A stretch of 64,000 nucleotides of DNA from Sporomusaceae bacterium UBA7701 (GTDB lineage: Bacteria; Bacillota; Negativicutes; Sporomusales; UBA7701), in the NCBI GenBank assembly GCA_002482545.1, contig DLGF01000024.1:118885-182884 (forward strand), in the 5' to 3' direction. Positions 32,841 through 41,752 of the stretch are shown here, one piece after another (within the stretch, counting starts at the first letter, position 1; every line of letters begins with the position of its first letter). The notes under the pieces are model-generated. The model was not told where the DNA came from, made no database searches, and saw only the letters and a program-made list of their open reading frames with translations. The position numbers and the translations under genes are program-made.

Positions 32841-33203
32841 TTAGCCGACGGCTTTGCGGACCGCTTCCAGTACCCGGTCAGGCTGGAACGGTTTAACAAT
32901 AAAATCGCGGGCGCCCGACTGGATTGCTTCGATGACCATTGCCTGCTGCCCCATTGCGCTACACATGATTACTTTCGCGCTGGGATCGATTTTCTTGATT
33001 TGTTTGACTGCCGAAATGCCGTCCATTTCCGGCATCGTGATATCCATCGTGGTCAGATCGGGGCGCAGTTCCTGGAATTTCTCCACCGCTTTCGCCCCAT
33101 TCTCGGCTTCGCCGACGACCTCAAAACCGTTTTTGGACAGAATGTCCTTAATCATCATTCTCATGAAGGCGGCGTCATCCACAATTAGCACTTTAATAGC
33201 CAT
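32841..33203 (-). CDS. cheY: Chemotaxis response regulator CheY
   Basis: A 120-residue single receiver domain that, when phosphorylated by CheA, binds the flagellar switch. Acidic pocket D9/D10, phospho-acceptor D54 (TTMDITMPEMDG), a Ser/Thr switch residue (CSAMGQ) and Lys in VKPFQPDRV are all present. It lies between fliY and fliO, the standard Firmicutes position, close to its target and its phosphatase FliY. Confidence 0.97.
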   Translation of the reverse strand: MAIKVLIVDDAAFMRMMIKDILSKNGFEVVGEAENGAKAVEKFQELRPDLTTMDITMPEMDGISAVKQIKKIDPSAKVIMCSAMGQQAMVIEAIQSGARDFIVKPFQPDRVLEAVRKAVG

Positions 33204-33235
33204 CTCGATATCCTCTCCTATCGTTATTTGGGTAA

Positions 33236-34402
33236 CTATTGCAAACTGGCCCGGTCTAATTGACCAATGATTTCGGTGATCCTTACACCAAAGTTCTCGT
33301 CGATGACTACTACTTCGCCTTTCGCAATGGGTTTGCCGTTAGCGAGAATGTCCACCGGTTCACCAGCCAGTTTGTCGAGTTCGACCACTGAGCCTGGAGT
33401 GAGATCGAGAATTTCCCGGATGAGTTTGCGGGTCCGCCCGAGTTCAACCGTTATTTGCAGCGGTACGTCCATAATCAGGCCGATGTTGGTTTCCACGCCG
33501 GCAAAGGCAGCCGGGCGCAGGGGCGCGAATTGGACCGGCTGGACCGCAACATTTTGCGGCTGGATATGCTGGGACGGAGCCGCTGCCATGGGCTGATGAT
33601 ATGCCTGCGGAGCCGGCATGCTCATCGGCTGAGGCTGGGGTTGGGGTTGAGGTTGGGGCTGTGCTTGCGGCTGGGGCTGAGGCGCCGGAGCAGCGGCGGC
33701 CGGCTGGGGCTTCGGAGCCTCTTGCTGGGAAACGGCGCCCAGCAGGCTGGCTACCATGTCCTTGGCCACGTCAAAGGAAACGATCTGCATGATTTCACTG
33801 TCAATGAGGTCCTCTACTTCCATCCGGAAGGAAACCTGAACGATCGGCTCATCGCCGTTGGCGATGGATGTGATATTCGGTTCGGTGGCGAAATCCAGCA
33901 GATTGCAATTGGGGGGAGCGATATCGATCTTCTTTTTGAACACCGTCGACATCGAAGTCGCCACCGCGCCCATCATCTGGTTCATCGACTCGGTAACCGC
34001 GCTCATATATAGCTCGTTGAGCTCGTTGGGCGGGTTGGAACCGTCGCCGCCCATCATCAGATCGGAAATGATCAGGGCGTCCTGCTCCCGAATGGCCAGC
34101 ATATTGGTGCCCATCAGGCCATGGGTGTACTGCACTTCGATAACCAGATAGGGCAGAGGATATTGCCGCTTGATTTCGTTAATGGTGGAAATCCGGACTT
34201 TGGGAGTGGTGATGGATACGCGGCGGCTGAGCAGAATAGATAACGTGGTAGCCGCGCTGCCCATGGAGATGTTGCCGATTTCTCCCATGGCGTCTTTTTC
34301 AATATCGCTAAGCGCCTCTTTTTCCGAAGCTCCCGAAGTTGACGTAGGTTCGCCTTTCAACAAGGCGTCGATTTCGTCTTGGGAGAGAAACCCGTTATTC
34401 AT
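33236..34402 (-). CDS. fliY: Flagellar switch protein FliY (CheY-P phosphatase and FliN domain)
   Basis: FliY combines a CheC-like phosphatase domain and a C-terminal FliN domain in the C ring. Around residues 3-12 is the CheY-binding-like NGFLSQDEIDALL peptide; about 35-215 is CheC-like with EIGNISMGSAATTLS and a second E-x3-N-type segment; about 220-290 is a Pro/Gln linker; about 300-388 is FliN (VPLQITVELGRTRKLIREIL, VVELDKLAGEPVDILANG). Start codon choice is ambiguous among ATG 34408, GTG 34405 and ATG 34402, which all follow one GGAG. It overlaps fliM by about 8 bp. Confidence 0.95.
   Translation of the reverse strand: MNNGFLSQDEIDALLKGEPTSTSGASEKEALSDIEKDAMGEIGNISMGSAATTLSILLSRRVSITTPKVRISTINEIKRQYPLPYLVIEVQYTHGLMGTNMLAIREQDALIISDLMMGGDGSNPPNELNELYMSAVTESMNQMMGAVATSMSTVFKKKIDIAPPNCNLLDFATEPNITSIANGDEPIVQVSFRMEVEDLIDSEIMQIVSFDVAKDMVASLLGAVSQQEAPKPQPAAAAPAPQPQPQAQPQPQPQPQPQPMSMPAPQAYHQPMAAAPSQHIQPQNVAVQPVQFAPLRPAAFAGVETNIGLIMDVPLQITVELGRTRKLIREILDLTPGSVVELDKLAGEPVDILANGKPIAKGEVVVIDENFGVRITEIIGQLDRASLQ
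33628..33682 (-). repeat. Gln-Pro repeat tract in fliY
   Basis: A run of hexamer-like units coding alternating Gln-Pro (QPQPQAQPQPQPQPQPQP) in the linker between the CheC-like and FliN domains. It is in frame and low-complexity, so its length may vary between strains. Confidence 0.75.
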
Positions 34403-35402
34403 CACCATCTTCTCCTTTGGTAATTATTTGCGTCACTTGGACTGCCAGCTTTTTGCCGGCAATGCCAGGCTTGCACTTGAATTTTTCATTGCTGCCGATA
34501 ATGATGTTGAGATCGCTGTCGGCTTTGGTCTCCAGCTGCAGTACGTCACCCACGGCCAGATCCAGGAGTTCATGGACGTTGATGGTTATACTGCCAAGTT
34601 GGACCACCATGGGAATAAGCGTTCTCTCAATTTTGCGCTGCAGGGCGCTGATATTTTCGTCTGAGGACTGTCTCGCCACCGCGGATGCGACCCAGAAAGT
34701 CGTTGACAGCTTGGACATGATGGGTTCGAGTACAAGGTAAGGAATGCAGATATTAATAAGTCCTTCGGCTTGTCCAATCTTGGTCTGCAGGGTAATAATC
34801 ACCACCATGTCGTTAGGCGGCACGATCTGGGTGAACTGCGGATTGGTCTCGATGGCCTCCATCCGGACATCGAGGGCGATAACCTGCTTCCACGCCTCCT
34901 GAAGGCTTTCCAACGTCTTCGTAAGAACCCGTTTGACAATCGCCTCTTCGATATCGGTCAAGGCCCGGGGCTTTGCCGGAGGGGTGCCCGGTCCGCCAAA
35001 CAGCCTGTCGATGATCGCGAAAATCAGATTGGGGTTGACTTCCAGCAGCACATTGCCCTTGAGGGGGCGCATCTGGAAGATGCTGATAACGCTCGGGTTG
35101 GGCAGCGAGCGGACAAATTCTTCGTAGGTCAGCTGGTCCACGGAGGCTACGCTGATGTTGACAAAGGCGCGTAAATGGGCTGCCAGATAAGTATTTACAT
35201 AGCGGGCAAAGTTTTCATGGAGCATATATAGCGTACGGATCTGATCCTTGGAAAACTTATCCGGGCGCTTAAAGTCATAGGTCTTGATTTTGCGTTGATT
35301 CTGCTCGATCTTGATGTCTTCCGCCGTCACGACGCCGGTAGATAACGCAGACAGCAGTTCGTCTATTTCTGTTTGTGAAAGTATGTCGGAGCCTGCCAAC
35401 AA
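34395..35402 (-). CDS. fliM: Flagellar motor switch protein FliM
   Basis: FliM is the CheY-P-binding component of the C ring. The 335-residue protein has the N-terminal CheY-binding peptide (DILSQTEIDELLSAL), the middle domain (YEEFVRSLPNPSVISIFQMR, quoted in part: FVRSLPNPSVISIF) and a C-terminal FliN-like domain (HELLDLAVGDVLQLETKAD). The start is TTG at 35400-35402 after AAAGGAGGGAGGC. It follows fliL by about 30 bp and overlaps fliY. Confidence 0.96.
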   Translation of the reverse strand: MLAGSDILSQTEIDELLSALSTGVVTAEDIKIEQNQRKIKTYDFKRPDKFSKDQIRTLYMLHENFARYVNTYLAAHLRAFVNISVASVDQLTYEEFVRSLPNPSVISIFQMRPLKGNVLLEVNPNLIFAIIDRLFGGPGTPPAKPRALTDIEEAIVKRVLTKTLESLQEAWKQVIALDVRMEAIETNPQFTQIVPPNDMVVIITLQTKIGQAEGLINICIPYLVLEPIMSKLSTTFWVASAVARQSSDENISALQRKIERTLIPMVVQLGSITINVHELLDLAVGDVLQLETKADSDLNIIIGSNEKFKCKPGIAGKKLAVQVTQIITKGEDGDE

Positions 35403-35432
35403 GCCTCCCTCCTTTCCACGGCATCCATCCTT

Positions 35433-35894
35433 TTATTGCAAAACGAAGTTGGTGATATAGACTTCGTAAACTCTTTCATCTCCCAGCACCCGGTTGACTT
35501 CGGCTTTAATCGCCTCTTTCAGGCGCTCCTGTTTGCCGGGCTCAAAGTCTTCCACTTTTTGCATTCGCAAAAGTTGGATAACGGCGTCTTGTGCTCTTAT
35601 TTCCTCAGGGGTTGCCGTTTTTCCTCCCGAAACTTGTTCTTTCTTGTCGGGTTTTAGCTCTAAAATCATGGAGATCTTCAGATAGCGCCCGCTATTGACG
35701 CCGCCAATGTTGATCACCAGGCCTTCCTTCGCATCGCCCAGCTTCACGAAGGTACCGGGCTCGCGCCCTTTTGCATCACTTTTTGTGGTGATGACTTTGG
35801 TTGCAATAAAATACGATACTCCTCCAGCCAGGATGAGCCCTACGACAATCAGAGCCACAATCAGCATGACTGGAAATTTTCTGCTATCGGCCAT
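35433..35894 (-). CDS. fliL: Flagellar basal body-associated protein FliL
   Basis: FliL is a single-pass membrane protein that supports stator function around the motor. The 153-residue protein has a membrane segment at about 8-30 (VMLIVALIVVGLILAGGVSY) and the C-terminal stomatin-like FliL domain ending VYEVYITNFVLQ. It follows motA directly; normally motB stands between the two in related operons. Confidence 0.94.
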   Translation of the reverse strand: MADSRKFPVMLIVALIVVGLILAGGVSYFIATKVITTKSDAKGREPGTFVKLGDAKEGLVINIGGVNSGRYLKISMILELKPDKKEQVSGGKTATPEEIRAQDAVIQLLRMQKVEDFEPGKQERLKEAIKAEVNRVLGDERVYEVYITNFVLQ

Positions 35895-35923
35895 ACGGAC
35901 ACCCCCAGAATTGTTTAGCCAGT

Positions 35924-36706
35924 TTATTCATCCGCTTGGTTGTTTTTGAGGGTCTTACGCTTTTGCGGTGCCAGGAAAGCTTCCAGTTTTTCCTCCACGA
36001 TGCGCGGGTTGTCCCCGGCCTGGACGGAAAGAATGCCTTCAAGGGTTACCTCGTAAATCAGAACTTGGCTGGCGCTCCGGTTTTTCAGCTTGCTCGCAAT
36101 CGGCAGAAAGAGAATATTCGCGCTGAAGATACCGTATAAAGTCGCCAAAAATGCAGTAGCGATAGCTGGGCCAAGACTTTCGGTATCCGAGAGGTTTCCC
36201 AGGACATGCACCAGACCCATGACGGTGCCGATGATACCCATCGTCGGAGCATAGCCGCCGGCTGCTTCGAAGATACTCGCACCCTTGTGATGACGCTCCT
36301 GAATAAAGGCCAGTTCGGTTTCCATGATGCTGCGGACCAGTTCGGCGTCAGTGCCGTCAATGACCAACTGCATGCCTTTTTTCAAAAATTTGTCCTCGAT
36401 GGTACTCAGGTCTTCTTCCAAAGCCAGCAGGCCTTCCCGGCGGGCTTTCTCCGCGAAACCTACCATGATGCTGATGAGCTTGGCCACATCGTGTTTCTCG
36501 TCGGAAAACGCAATGCGGAACAAGGTCGGGACATTTTTCAGCTCTTCCAGGGTAAAGCCGATCATGGTGGCGCCGACGGTGCCGCCAAGAATCATGACAA
36601 AGGCCGGAGAGCTAACCAGGCTCGAAAGGTGGCCTCCCTCCATGAGGACGGCGGTCAAAAGCGCCCCGATGCCTATTGTCAAACCTAAGATTGTTGTTAG
36701 ATCCAT
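35924..36706 (-). CDS. motA: Flagellar motor stator protein MotA
   Basis: MotA is the ion-channel stator subunit. The 260-residue protein has four membrane segments, the family signature in the cytoplasmic loop (ARREGLLALEEDLSTIEDKF, LKKGMQLVIDGTDAELVRSI) and the conserved Pro-containing third helix (GGYAPTMGIIGTVMGLVHVL). A MotB partner should pair with it, but no motB is adjacent: the next gene, 29 bp on, is fliL. The start is ATG 36704-36706. Confidence 0.95.
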   Translation of the reverse strand: MDLTTILGLTIGIGALLTAVLMEGGHLSSLVSSPAFVMILGGTVGATMIGFTLEELKNVPTLFRIAFSDEKHDVAKLISIMVGFAEKARREGLLALEEDLSTIEDKFLKKGMQLVIDGTDAELVRSIMETELAFIQERHHKGASIFEAAGGYAPTMGIIGTVMGLVHVLGNLSDTESLGPAIATAFLATLYGIFSANILFLPIASKLKNRSASQVLIYEVTLEGILSVQAGDNPRIVEEKLEAFLAPQKRKTLKNNQADE

Positions 36707-36719
36707 TCCAGCACCTCAA

Positions 36720-36917
36720 TTATCGCAAGTTCCGATAAAGGGCTCTACGGAAATCCATAACCCGGCGAACCACTTCATCCATCGATTCGGACACGATGAG
36801 CTTCTTCCCGTTGGTGAGGGTAATCACCGTATCAGGAGTTTCCTCTACGGTTTCGATAAGATCGGCGTTCAGGACAAATTCGTGATCCTGGGACTTGAAT
36901 TTCGTCAGTTTAATCAT
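36720..36917 (-). CDS. flbD: Flagellar protein FlbD
   Basis: A 65-residue protein of the FlbD (SwrD) family: MIKLTKFKSQDHEFVLNADL, IETVEETPDTVITLTNGKK and the C-terminal VSESMDEVVRRVMDFRR. The family is found between flgE and motA in Firmicutes and in B. subtilis (SwrD) raises motor torque through stator function. Start ATG 36915-36917; 13 bp separate it from motA. Confidence 0.93.
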   Translation of the reverse strand: MIKLTKFKSQDHEFVLNADLIETVEETPDTVITLTNGKKLIVSESMDEVVRRVMDFRRALYRNLR

Positions 36918-36954
36918 GCATACACCTCCAGAGGAATATTACCAACCGGGATTA

Positions 36955-36972
36955 GGGGGGCCGCAGCCCCCC
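36955..36972 (-). other. GC-rich stem-loop between flgE and flbD
   Basis: GGGGGG (36955-36960) pairs with CCCCCC (36967-36972) around a 6-nt loop, 17 bp after the flgE stop. There is no T-run, so it is not an intrinsic terminator. It could protect the 3' end of the upstream flgE message, since hook protein is needed in many more copies than FlbD or MotA. Confidence 0.5.
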
Positions 36973-36988
36973 TGCCCGTTATCCGCCT

Positions 36989-38611
36989 TTAACGTTTCAG
37001 GTTGGCCAGTTCCTGCAGCATCTCATCCGAGGTGCTGATGATCTTGGAGTTGGCCTGGAAGGCCCGCTGGGTGACGATCATGTTGCTGAACTCCTGCGCC
37101 AGGTCGACGTTGGACATCTCCAGGTTGCCGGGGTTGATGGTGCCGCGGCCGCCGCTGCCCGGCGTGCCGACATTGGGATCGCCGGAGTTGCTGGACTCGG
37201 TGAACAAGGTGCCGCCGATCTTGATCAGACCGCCGGGGTTCGAGAAGGTCGCCAGGGAGATCTGGCCGAGGGCCAGCGTTCGGTCGTTGCTGAAGTGACC
37301 GACGATCGTGCCGGAGGTGTCGACCGTCTTCGAGTCAAGCACGCCGGCCGCCCAGCCGTCGCTCTTGCCGGTGATATTGGAATCGGAGCCGTCCTGTTTC
37401 AGGCTGCTGAAATCGAGTTCAATGGATGAGGGTGCGCCGCCGCTGGCAGTAGAAAATCCAAGGTTGCCGACCGCGGCGGTAGTATAGGATGGGTCGGCGT
37501 CTACCGAAATCGGACCTGCAACAGTGGGATCGACAGGCGTCGCCAGGTTAATCGTAAAGGTGTCCGCCGTGGCTCCGGAGCCGACCGTCAGCGAGGAAAA
37601 GCCCGTATATGTGGACGTAGCAGTGTCCCACTCGACCGTTCCGCCGCTGCTTTTGCCGCTGGCGTTGTCCACCGCGTTGTAGGTCCAGTTGTCATCCGCC
37701 GCATTGTAGGTGAAGGTCACCTCTAATGTATGGGCGATGTTGTTGCGGTCGAAGACCGTGTAGGTCCCGACGGTTTTTTTGCCGTCAGCGCTGTTGTCGA
37801 GCTTCATGTCGGGAATGTTGATAGTCGTCGCCGGCGCCGGCGGAGCAGCGGTCACGGTCGGGTCGAGGCCGGATACGGACGTAAGCTTGCCGTTGGTATC
37901 AAAGTTCAGCACATAGTGTGCGTTGGTCACCGTACCCGGCAAGGCGTCGGGAACGGAGACGCTGACCAGCCACTGATTGGTGGCGGACTTGGTATAAGTT
38001 ACATTGGCGTCGTGCCGGACACCCAGCGTATCAAAGGTTTTCACCGTAATGGACTTTTGGGTGCCGACCAGTTCGGAAGCTTTTAGGTTGTTGGCGAAAT
38101 CGACGATTGTCGTCGCGCTGGGGTCCATATTCTTCAGGGCGAGCTGGATGGGCGTCGGCTGACCGGAAGTATTGATATTGCCGTTGACATCCGCCATATA
38201 GCCCAAGACCCGGAGGCCGGTTCCCGGAATGACGAAATTGTCGTCCTCGTCGAAGTCGAAGTTGCCGGCCCGGGTGTAATAGGTGCTGGACCCGTCGGTG
38301 ACCATGAAGAAGCCGTCGTTTTGGATGGCCAGATCGGTCGGGTTGCCGGTCGACTGGAAGCTGCTGTTGCCGAAGAGGGTATCGATGCTGGCGACGGTCA
38401 CGCCGAGGCCGATCTGCTTGGGGTTGGTGCCACCGCGGCCGCCCTGCGGCGAAGCAGCGCCCTGAATGGTCTGGCTGAGCACATCGGAGAAGGTGACCCG
38501 ACTGGCTTTATAGCCGATGGTGTTGACGTTGGCAATGTTATTGCCGATAACATCCATTCCGGTCTGCTGGCTGCGAAGGCCGGACACGCCGGAAAACAGG
38601 GAACGCATCAT
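36989..38611 (-). CDS. flgE: Flagellar hook protein FlgE
   Basis: FlgE builds the hook that joins basal body and filament. The 540-residue protein has the conserved N terminus (MRSLFSGVSGLRSQQTGMDV, GNNIANVNTIGYKASRVTFS), the AIQNDGFFMV core, a long Ser/Thr/Asp/Gly-rich outer domain (about 230-400), and the C-terminal VDLAQEFSNMIVTQRAFQAN. The ATG at 38611 has GGGAGG ten bases upstream; a second ATG follows at 38608. The preceding ~98 bp (38612-38709) hold only the SD. Confidence 0.95.
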   Translation of the reverse strand: MMRSLFSGVSGLRSQQTGMDVIGNNIANVNTIGYKASRVTFSDVLSQTIQGAASPQGGRGGTNPKQIGLGVTVASIDTLFGNSSFQSTGNPTDLAIQNDGFFMVTDGSSTYYTRAGNFDFDEDDNFVIPGTGLRVLGYMADVNGNINTSGQPTPIQLALKNMDPSATTIVDFANNLKASELVGTQKSITVKTFDTLGVRHDANVTYTKSATNQWLVSVSVPDALPGTVTNAHYVLNFDTNGKLTSVSGLDPTVTAAPPAPATTINIPDMKLDNSADGKKTVGTYTVFDRNNIAHTLEVTFTYNAADDNWTYNAVDNASGKSSGGTVEWDTATSTYTGFSSLTVGSGATADTFTINLATPVDPTVAGPISVDADPSYTTAAVGNLGFSTASGGAPSSIELDFSSLKQDGSDSNITGKSDGWAAGVLDSKTVDTSGTIVGHFSNDRTLALGQISLATFSNPGGLIKIGGTLFTESSNSGDPNVGTPGSGGRGTINPGNLEMSNVDLAQEFSNMIVTQRAFQANSKIISTSDEMLQELANLKR

Positions 38612-38709
38612 GACTGTTTGACCTCCCGTTTTTTTAGTGAGACATGCGCGGAACCGGAGACTGCCTCTGTCGTTCAACAGTCCCGGGCTTCCTGTAGAGG
38701 TCCGGCCCG

Positions 38710-39105
38710 TTAGACGATAACCGCGCTGTCGATATTGGTGAATACGTTGTCTTTAAGGCTGGCGCCGTCCATGGCGGTGATGACCGTCCGGTTTTTTACG
38801 CTGACGACCAGCGCCAGGTTGTTCATGAGGATGAGCGAATCGTTGGCCCCTTTCTGGGCTGCCTTGTCCACCGCACTGCTCAGCTTGGAAAGCTCCGCGG
38901 GATTGAGCTGGATATTCCGGGTCTGGAGCCGCTGCAGGGCGTGGTTGGAAAATTTGAGGCCGGATAGTTCCTGCTGCAGTACCTGGCTGAAGGACGCTTC
39001 GGTGGCCGCCGAAGGCCGCTGGGACTGCTGGGCAGACGGTGAGGTTACGGGCTTGGTAACCGGCAGGATGGATTGCTGCGGATAATAGATGCGGTTGTCG
39101 GACAT
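38710..39105 (-). CDS. TIGR02530 family flagellar operon protein
   Basis: A 131-residue protein. The N-terminal ~45 residues are Gln/Ser/Pro rich; the C-terminal ~85 residues (LKFSNHALQRLQTRNIQLNP, LILMNNLALVVSVKNRTVIT) match the TIGR02530 flagellar-operon family, which is always found between flgD and flgE in Firmicutes and spirochetes. The SNHAxxRLxxR segment is the key feature. Its role in hook assembly has not been settled. Start ATG 39103-39105. Confidence 0.88.
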   Translation of the reverse strand: MSDNRIYYPQQSILPVTKPVTSPSAQQSQRPSAATEASFSQVLQQELSGLKFSNHALQRLQTRNIQLNPAELSKLSSAVDKAAQKGANDSLILMNNLALVVSVKNRTVITAMDGASLKDNVFTNIDSAVIV

Positions 39106-39119
39106 AGCCCCTATCCTCC

Positions 39120-39557
39120 TTACGTGGTAGTTTCAGGTTCAGGTTCGGGTTCAGGTTCGGGCGTTTTCTCCTTGATCGCGATGATTTTGTCTAGGTCGAT
39201 CGCCTGGTCGCCTACCACGACCTGGGTGACGCCGTTGGAAATATAGACGCCGCTGACATCGCCGGTAAAGAGCTGCCCGTCGCCGCTGCTCCACACGATG
39301 TTCTTGCCGATCAGGCTGGTGGCTTGATACTTCGCCATGGTGGTGTTCATGTTCTGCATTTGTTCCAGGGAGGAAAACTGGGCCATCTGAGCGACGAACT
39401 CCGTGTTATCCATGGGATTCATCGGGTCCTGATAGCGAAGCTGGGTCACCAGCAGTTTCAGGAAATCATCCTTGCCCAGACTGCCTTTATCCTTGTTGGT
39501 GGTGTTATTGGTGGAATTGGCAGTTGAATTGGCGGCGATAGGATTAGTCGTTGCCAT
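39120..39557 (-). CDS. flgD: Flagellar hook capping protein FlgD
   Basis: FlgD caps the growing hook and is needed for FlgE polymerisation. The 145-residue protein is a short Firmicutes form with the N-terminal GKDDFLKLLVTQLRYQDPMN and PMDNTEFVAQMAQFSSLEQMQ (shown in part) signature, a middle beta segment, and an acidic Pro-Glu tail (about 135-145). Start ATG 39555-39557. It lies between fliK and the TIGR02530 gene. Confidence 0.95.
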   Translation of the reverse strand: MATTNPIAANSTANSTNNTTNKDKGSLGKDDFLKLLVTQLRYQDPMNPMDNTEFVAQMAQFSSLEQMQNMNTTMAKYQATSLIGKNIVWSSGDGQLFTGDVSGVYISNGVTQVVVGDQAIDLDKIIAIKEKTPEPEPEPEPETTT

Positions 39558-39575
39558 ACTGTTCGCTCCTTTCTT

Positions 39576-41042
39576 TTAAACTCGGTAGTCGACGGCGGTA
39601 TCCGTGCCCGGTTGGACCGTGCCGGCCGCTTCGACCGCTTCTTCAAAGGCTTCGCCGTCCCGGCGCTTCAATTTGATGGTCTGCTGCTGCGCCGTGCTGC
39701 GGTGATCGCGCGGGGAGAACTGGTCCAAGGACGCGTATACTCCCACATAATCGACCTTGAGTCCCTGGTTCGAGAGCTCTTGTTTGAGCTGCGGCAGCGT
39801 GGCTTCGATGGCCGCCCGGACTTCGCTGTTGGCGGAATGGAAGCTGGCGCTCACCGTGCCCCCCTCGATGGCGACTTTCAGGGTCAGTTCGCCCAGGTGC
39901 TCGGGCTTGAGCTTGATGACCATTTCCGAATTCTGGGCTCTGGTAATGAGCTTGGCCTGATCGACGATCTGGCCAAAGACGTTTTGAGCGTCCGCTTTGG
40001 CCGGTGTTCCCGCGGTCGTAGCGGCGCTGTCGGCAACAGACTTGCCGGTATGTGCCGCCTGCGAATCGAGTACCGCCGTGAACGAGGGGGTCTCGGCGGC
40101 CTTGGCTTTGTCCGGCATTCCCTCGGCTTGCGCATCTTGCAGCCCGCCGGCCGTAAGATTCGGCTCGGCGCCCTGGCCGTCTTTTTTCTGGCCGGCTCCA
40201 TTGGTCAAGGCGGTTGCTGCCGGAACGGCCTGTTCTTTCCCGGCGTCGCCGGCAGTCGCGGTGGCGACCTCTGGAGCAACTGCCCCGCTCGGCTTAGCCT
40301 GCTTTTTCTCGCCGGCAACCGGCATAAGCTTCTGGGCTTCTTCCGTGATGGTGGCCGACGCAAGCTGGTCAGGCTGCTGCTGGGCGTCCGCGGCGACAGC
40401 TTGTCCCGACTGCCGGACCTCAACCGCCGTCTTTGCGTCCGTGCCAGCCACGGCTACAGGGGCGGCAGCCTCCGGTTGCTGTGGGGCGGCCGGTTGCTTC
40501 ACGGTCGGCAGGTCGGCATTCGCGCCGGTCGTTGGGGGAGTTCCCTGCTCCTTCGCCGCCATGCTGAGGATGGCGAGAAAAGCCGGTTTAGCAGGGGTTG
40601 CTTCCGTCGCAACAGGCTGGGCGGTTGCTTCTTGGGCGGCGGGAAACGCCTCGGCCGGCAGAGCGGTTTGGGTTTGACCGGCAGCTTGGCCGGCCTGGGC
40701 GGCAGTGGCCGCAGTTCCCAGCGCGCTAACAGCGTCGACCGTACCGGCGTCACTGGTTCCGGCAAGGACCGGGGGAACAATGACCGGAGCCATCCCCCCA
40801 GGAACCATGGGCTGTGCCGTGGCTGCCCCCTGCGGGCTGCCCGCGGCTTGATCCTGTTGTTCCCCCGAGGCCGCTTTGGCTGCTGCTTCGGGCTTGTCCT
40901 GCCCGACTTTAGCCGACAGAACGCTGCCAAAGGAGCCGGAAGGCTTTTTGACGGCTTTGCCGCTATCCTTCTGGGCCGCGGGTCTGGCCGGCGCAGCGGG
41001 CAATGGGGTTTCCAGCGGAAGCATCATGGATGGAGTTGGCAT
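39576..41042 (-). CDS. fliK: Flagellar hook-length control protein FliK
   Basis: FliK measures hook length and triggers the FlhB switch. The 488-residue protein has a long Ala/Gln/Pro-rich, low-complexity N-terminal two-thirds and a C-terminal Flg_hook domain (about 370-450: LKPEHLGELTLKVAIEGG, LKQELSNQGLKVDYVGV). Rapid divergence with a conserved C terminus is normal for FliK, and the position before flgD supports the call. Start ATG 41040-41042. Confidence 0.92.
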   Translation of the reverse strand: MPTPSMMLPLETPLPAAPARPAAQKDSGKAVKKPSGSFGSVLSAKVGQDKPEAAAKAASGEQQDQAAGSPQGAATAQPMVPGGMAPVIVPPVLAGTSDAGTVDAVSALGTAATAAQAGQAAGQTQTALPAEAFPAAQEATAQPVATEATPAKPAFLAILSMAAKEQGTPPTTGANADLPTVKQPAAPQQPEAAAPVAVAGTDAKTAVEVRQSGQAVAADAQQQPDQLASATITEEAQKLMPVAGEKKQAKPSGAVAPEVATATAGDAGKEQAVPAATALTNGAGQKKDGQGAEPNLTAGGLQDAQAEGMPDKAKAAETPSFTAVLDSQAAHTGKSVADSAATTAGTPAKADAQNVFGQIVDQAKLITRAQNSEMVIKLKPEHLGELTLKVAIEGGTVSASFHSANSEVRAAIEATLPQLKQELSNQGLKVDYVGVYASLDQFSPRDHRSTAQQQTIKLKRRDGEAFEEAVEAAGTVQPGTDTAVDYRV

Positions 41043-41081
41043 TCTTTCACCTCCTTTCTAGGAAATTTATATGCAAAAAGG

Positions 41082-41711
41082 CTATAGGGATTTGCCTTTT
41101 AACATATCCTGCGTCAGGCGGGCCGCCCGTCCGGCGTCCATCTGGGCCAGTATTTTGGCGACCTGGTCGTCTTCCATTTTACTTAGGATGGCAATGACGG
41201 TGGGATCATCGAGCTGATTGAGAATGGGCACCGCTTCATCGGGTTTCATTTCCCCGTACAGGCGGGCCAGTTTCGAAATCCGTTTGGCTTCTTCCTGCTT
41301 GAGTTTGGCCAGTTGATCCGTATCTGGCGCTGTAGCGGCTGTAGCGGCAGGCACGGCCGGCGGCTGAGCAGCCGACGGCGGCGCTGTGGGAGCCCCAGGA
41401 ATCTGCTGGGCAGCCGGCGCGGCGGCCGGAGCCTCATCCGTAACGGGTTCCTCGAGATCGACCATTTCGAAATTCGTGGCCGGTTTCGGAAAATAACGGT
41501 TGAGTACCGGATAATCGTATAATTTGTATCGCTCCGCCAACTGCGGCACGTCGACGAGCTTGAAATACACCCCCGCATACCCTAACCCGGCAGCCAGCAT
41601 CAAAAGCACAAGAATTCCCAGCAGTACTGCTAACAGCTTGCGTTTGCGCTTGGGCGGCTGCGGCGGTTCTTTCTTGTCGGTGGAGGGCTTGCTTGTTTTT
41701 TTCTCTGCCAT
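41082..41711 (-). CDS. MotE-like protein (MgtE N-terminal-like domain) of the flagellar operon
   Basis: A 209-residue protein with a cytoplasmic Lys/Pro-rich start, one membrane segment (about 27-49, LLAVLLGILVLLMLAAGLGY), an Ala/Pro-rich linker and a C-terminal MgtE-N-like domain (about 155-205: LYGEMKPDEAVPILNQLDDP, ILAQMDAGRAARLTQDM). This is the architecture of MotE/FlbB-type proteins encoded between fliJ and fliK. In other bacteria such proteins act as periplasmic chaperones or motor accessories. Not a magnesium transporter; only the domain is shared. Confidence 0.85.
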   Translation of the reverse strand: MAEKKTSKPSTDKKEPPQPPKRKRKLLAVLLGILVLLMLAAGLGYAGVYFKLVDVPQLAERYKLYDYPVLNRYFPKPATNFEMVDLEEPVTDEAPAAAPAAQQIPGAPTAPPSAAQPPAVPAATAATAPDTDQLAKLKQEEAKRISKLARLYGEMKPDEAVPILNQLDDPTVIAILSKMEDDQVAKILAQMDAGRAARLTQDMLKGKSL

Positions 41712-41752
41712 TATCTACTGCCCACCTTTACGAAGCGAAGTGGAATATCAAA

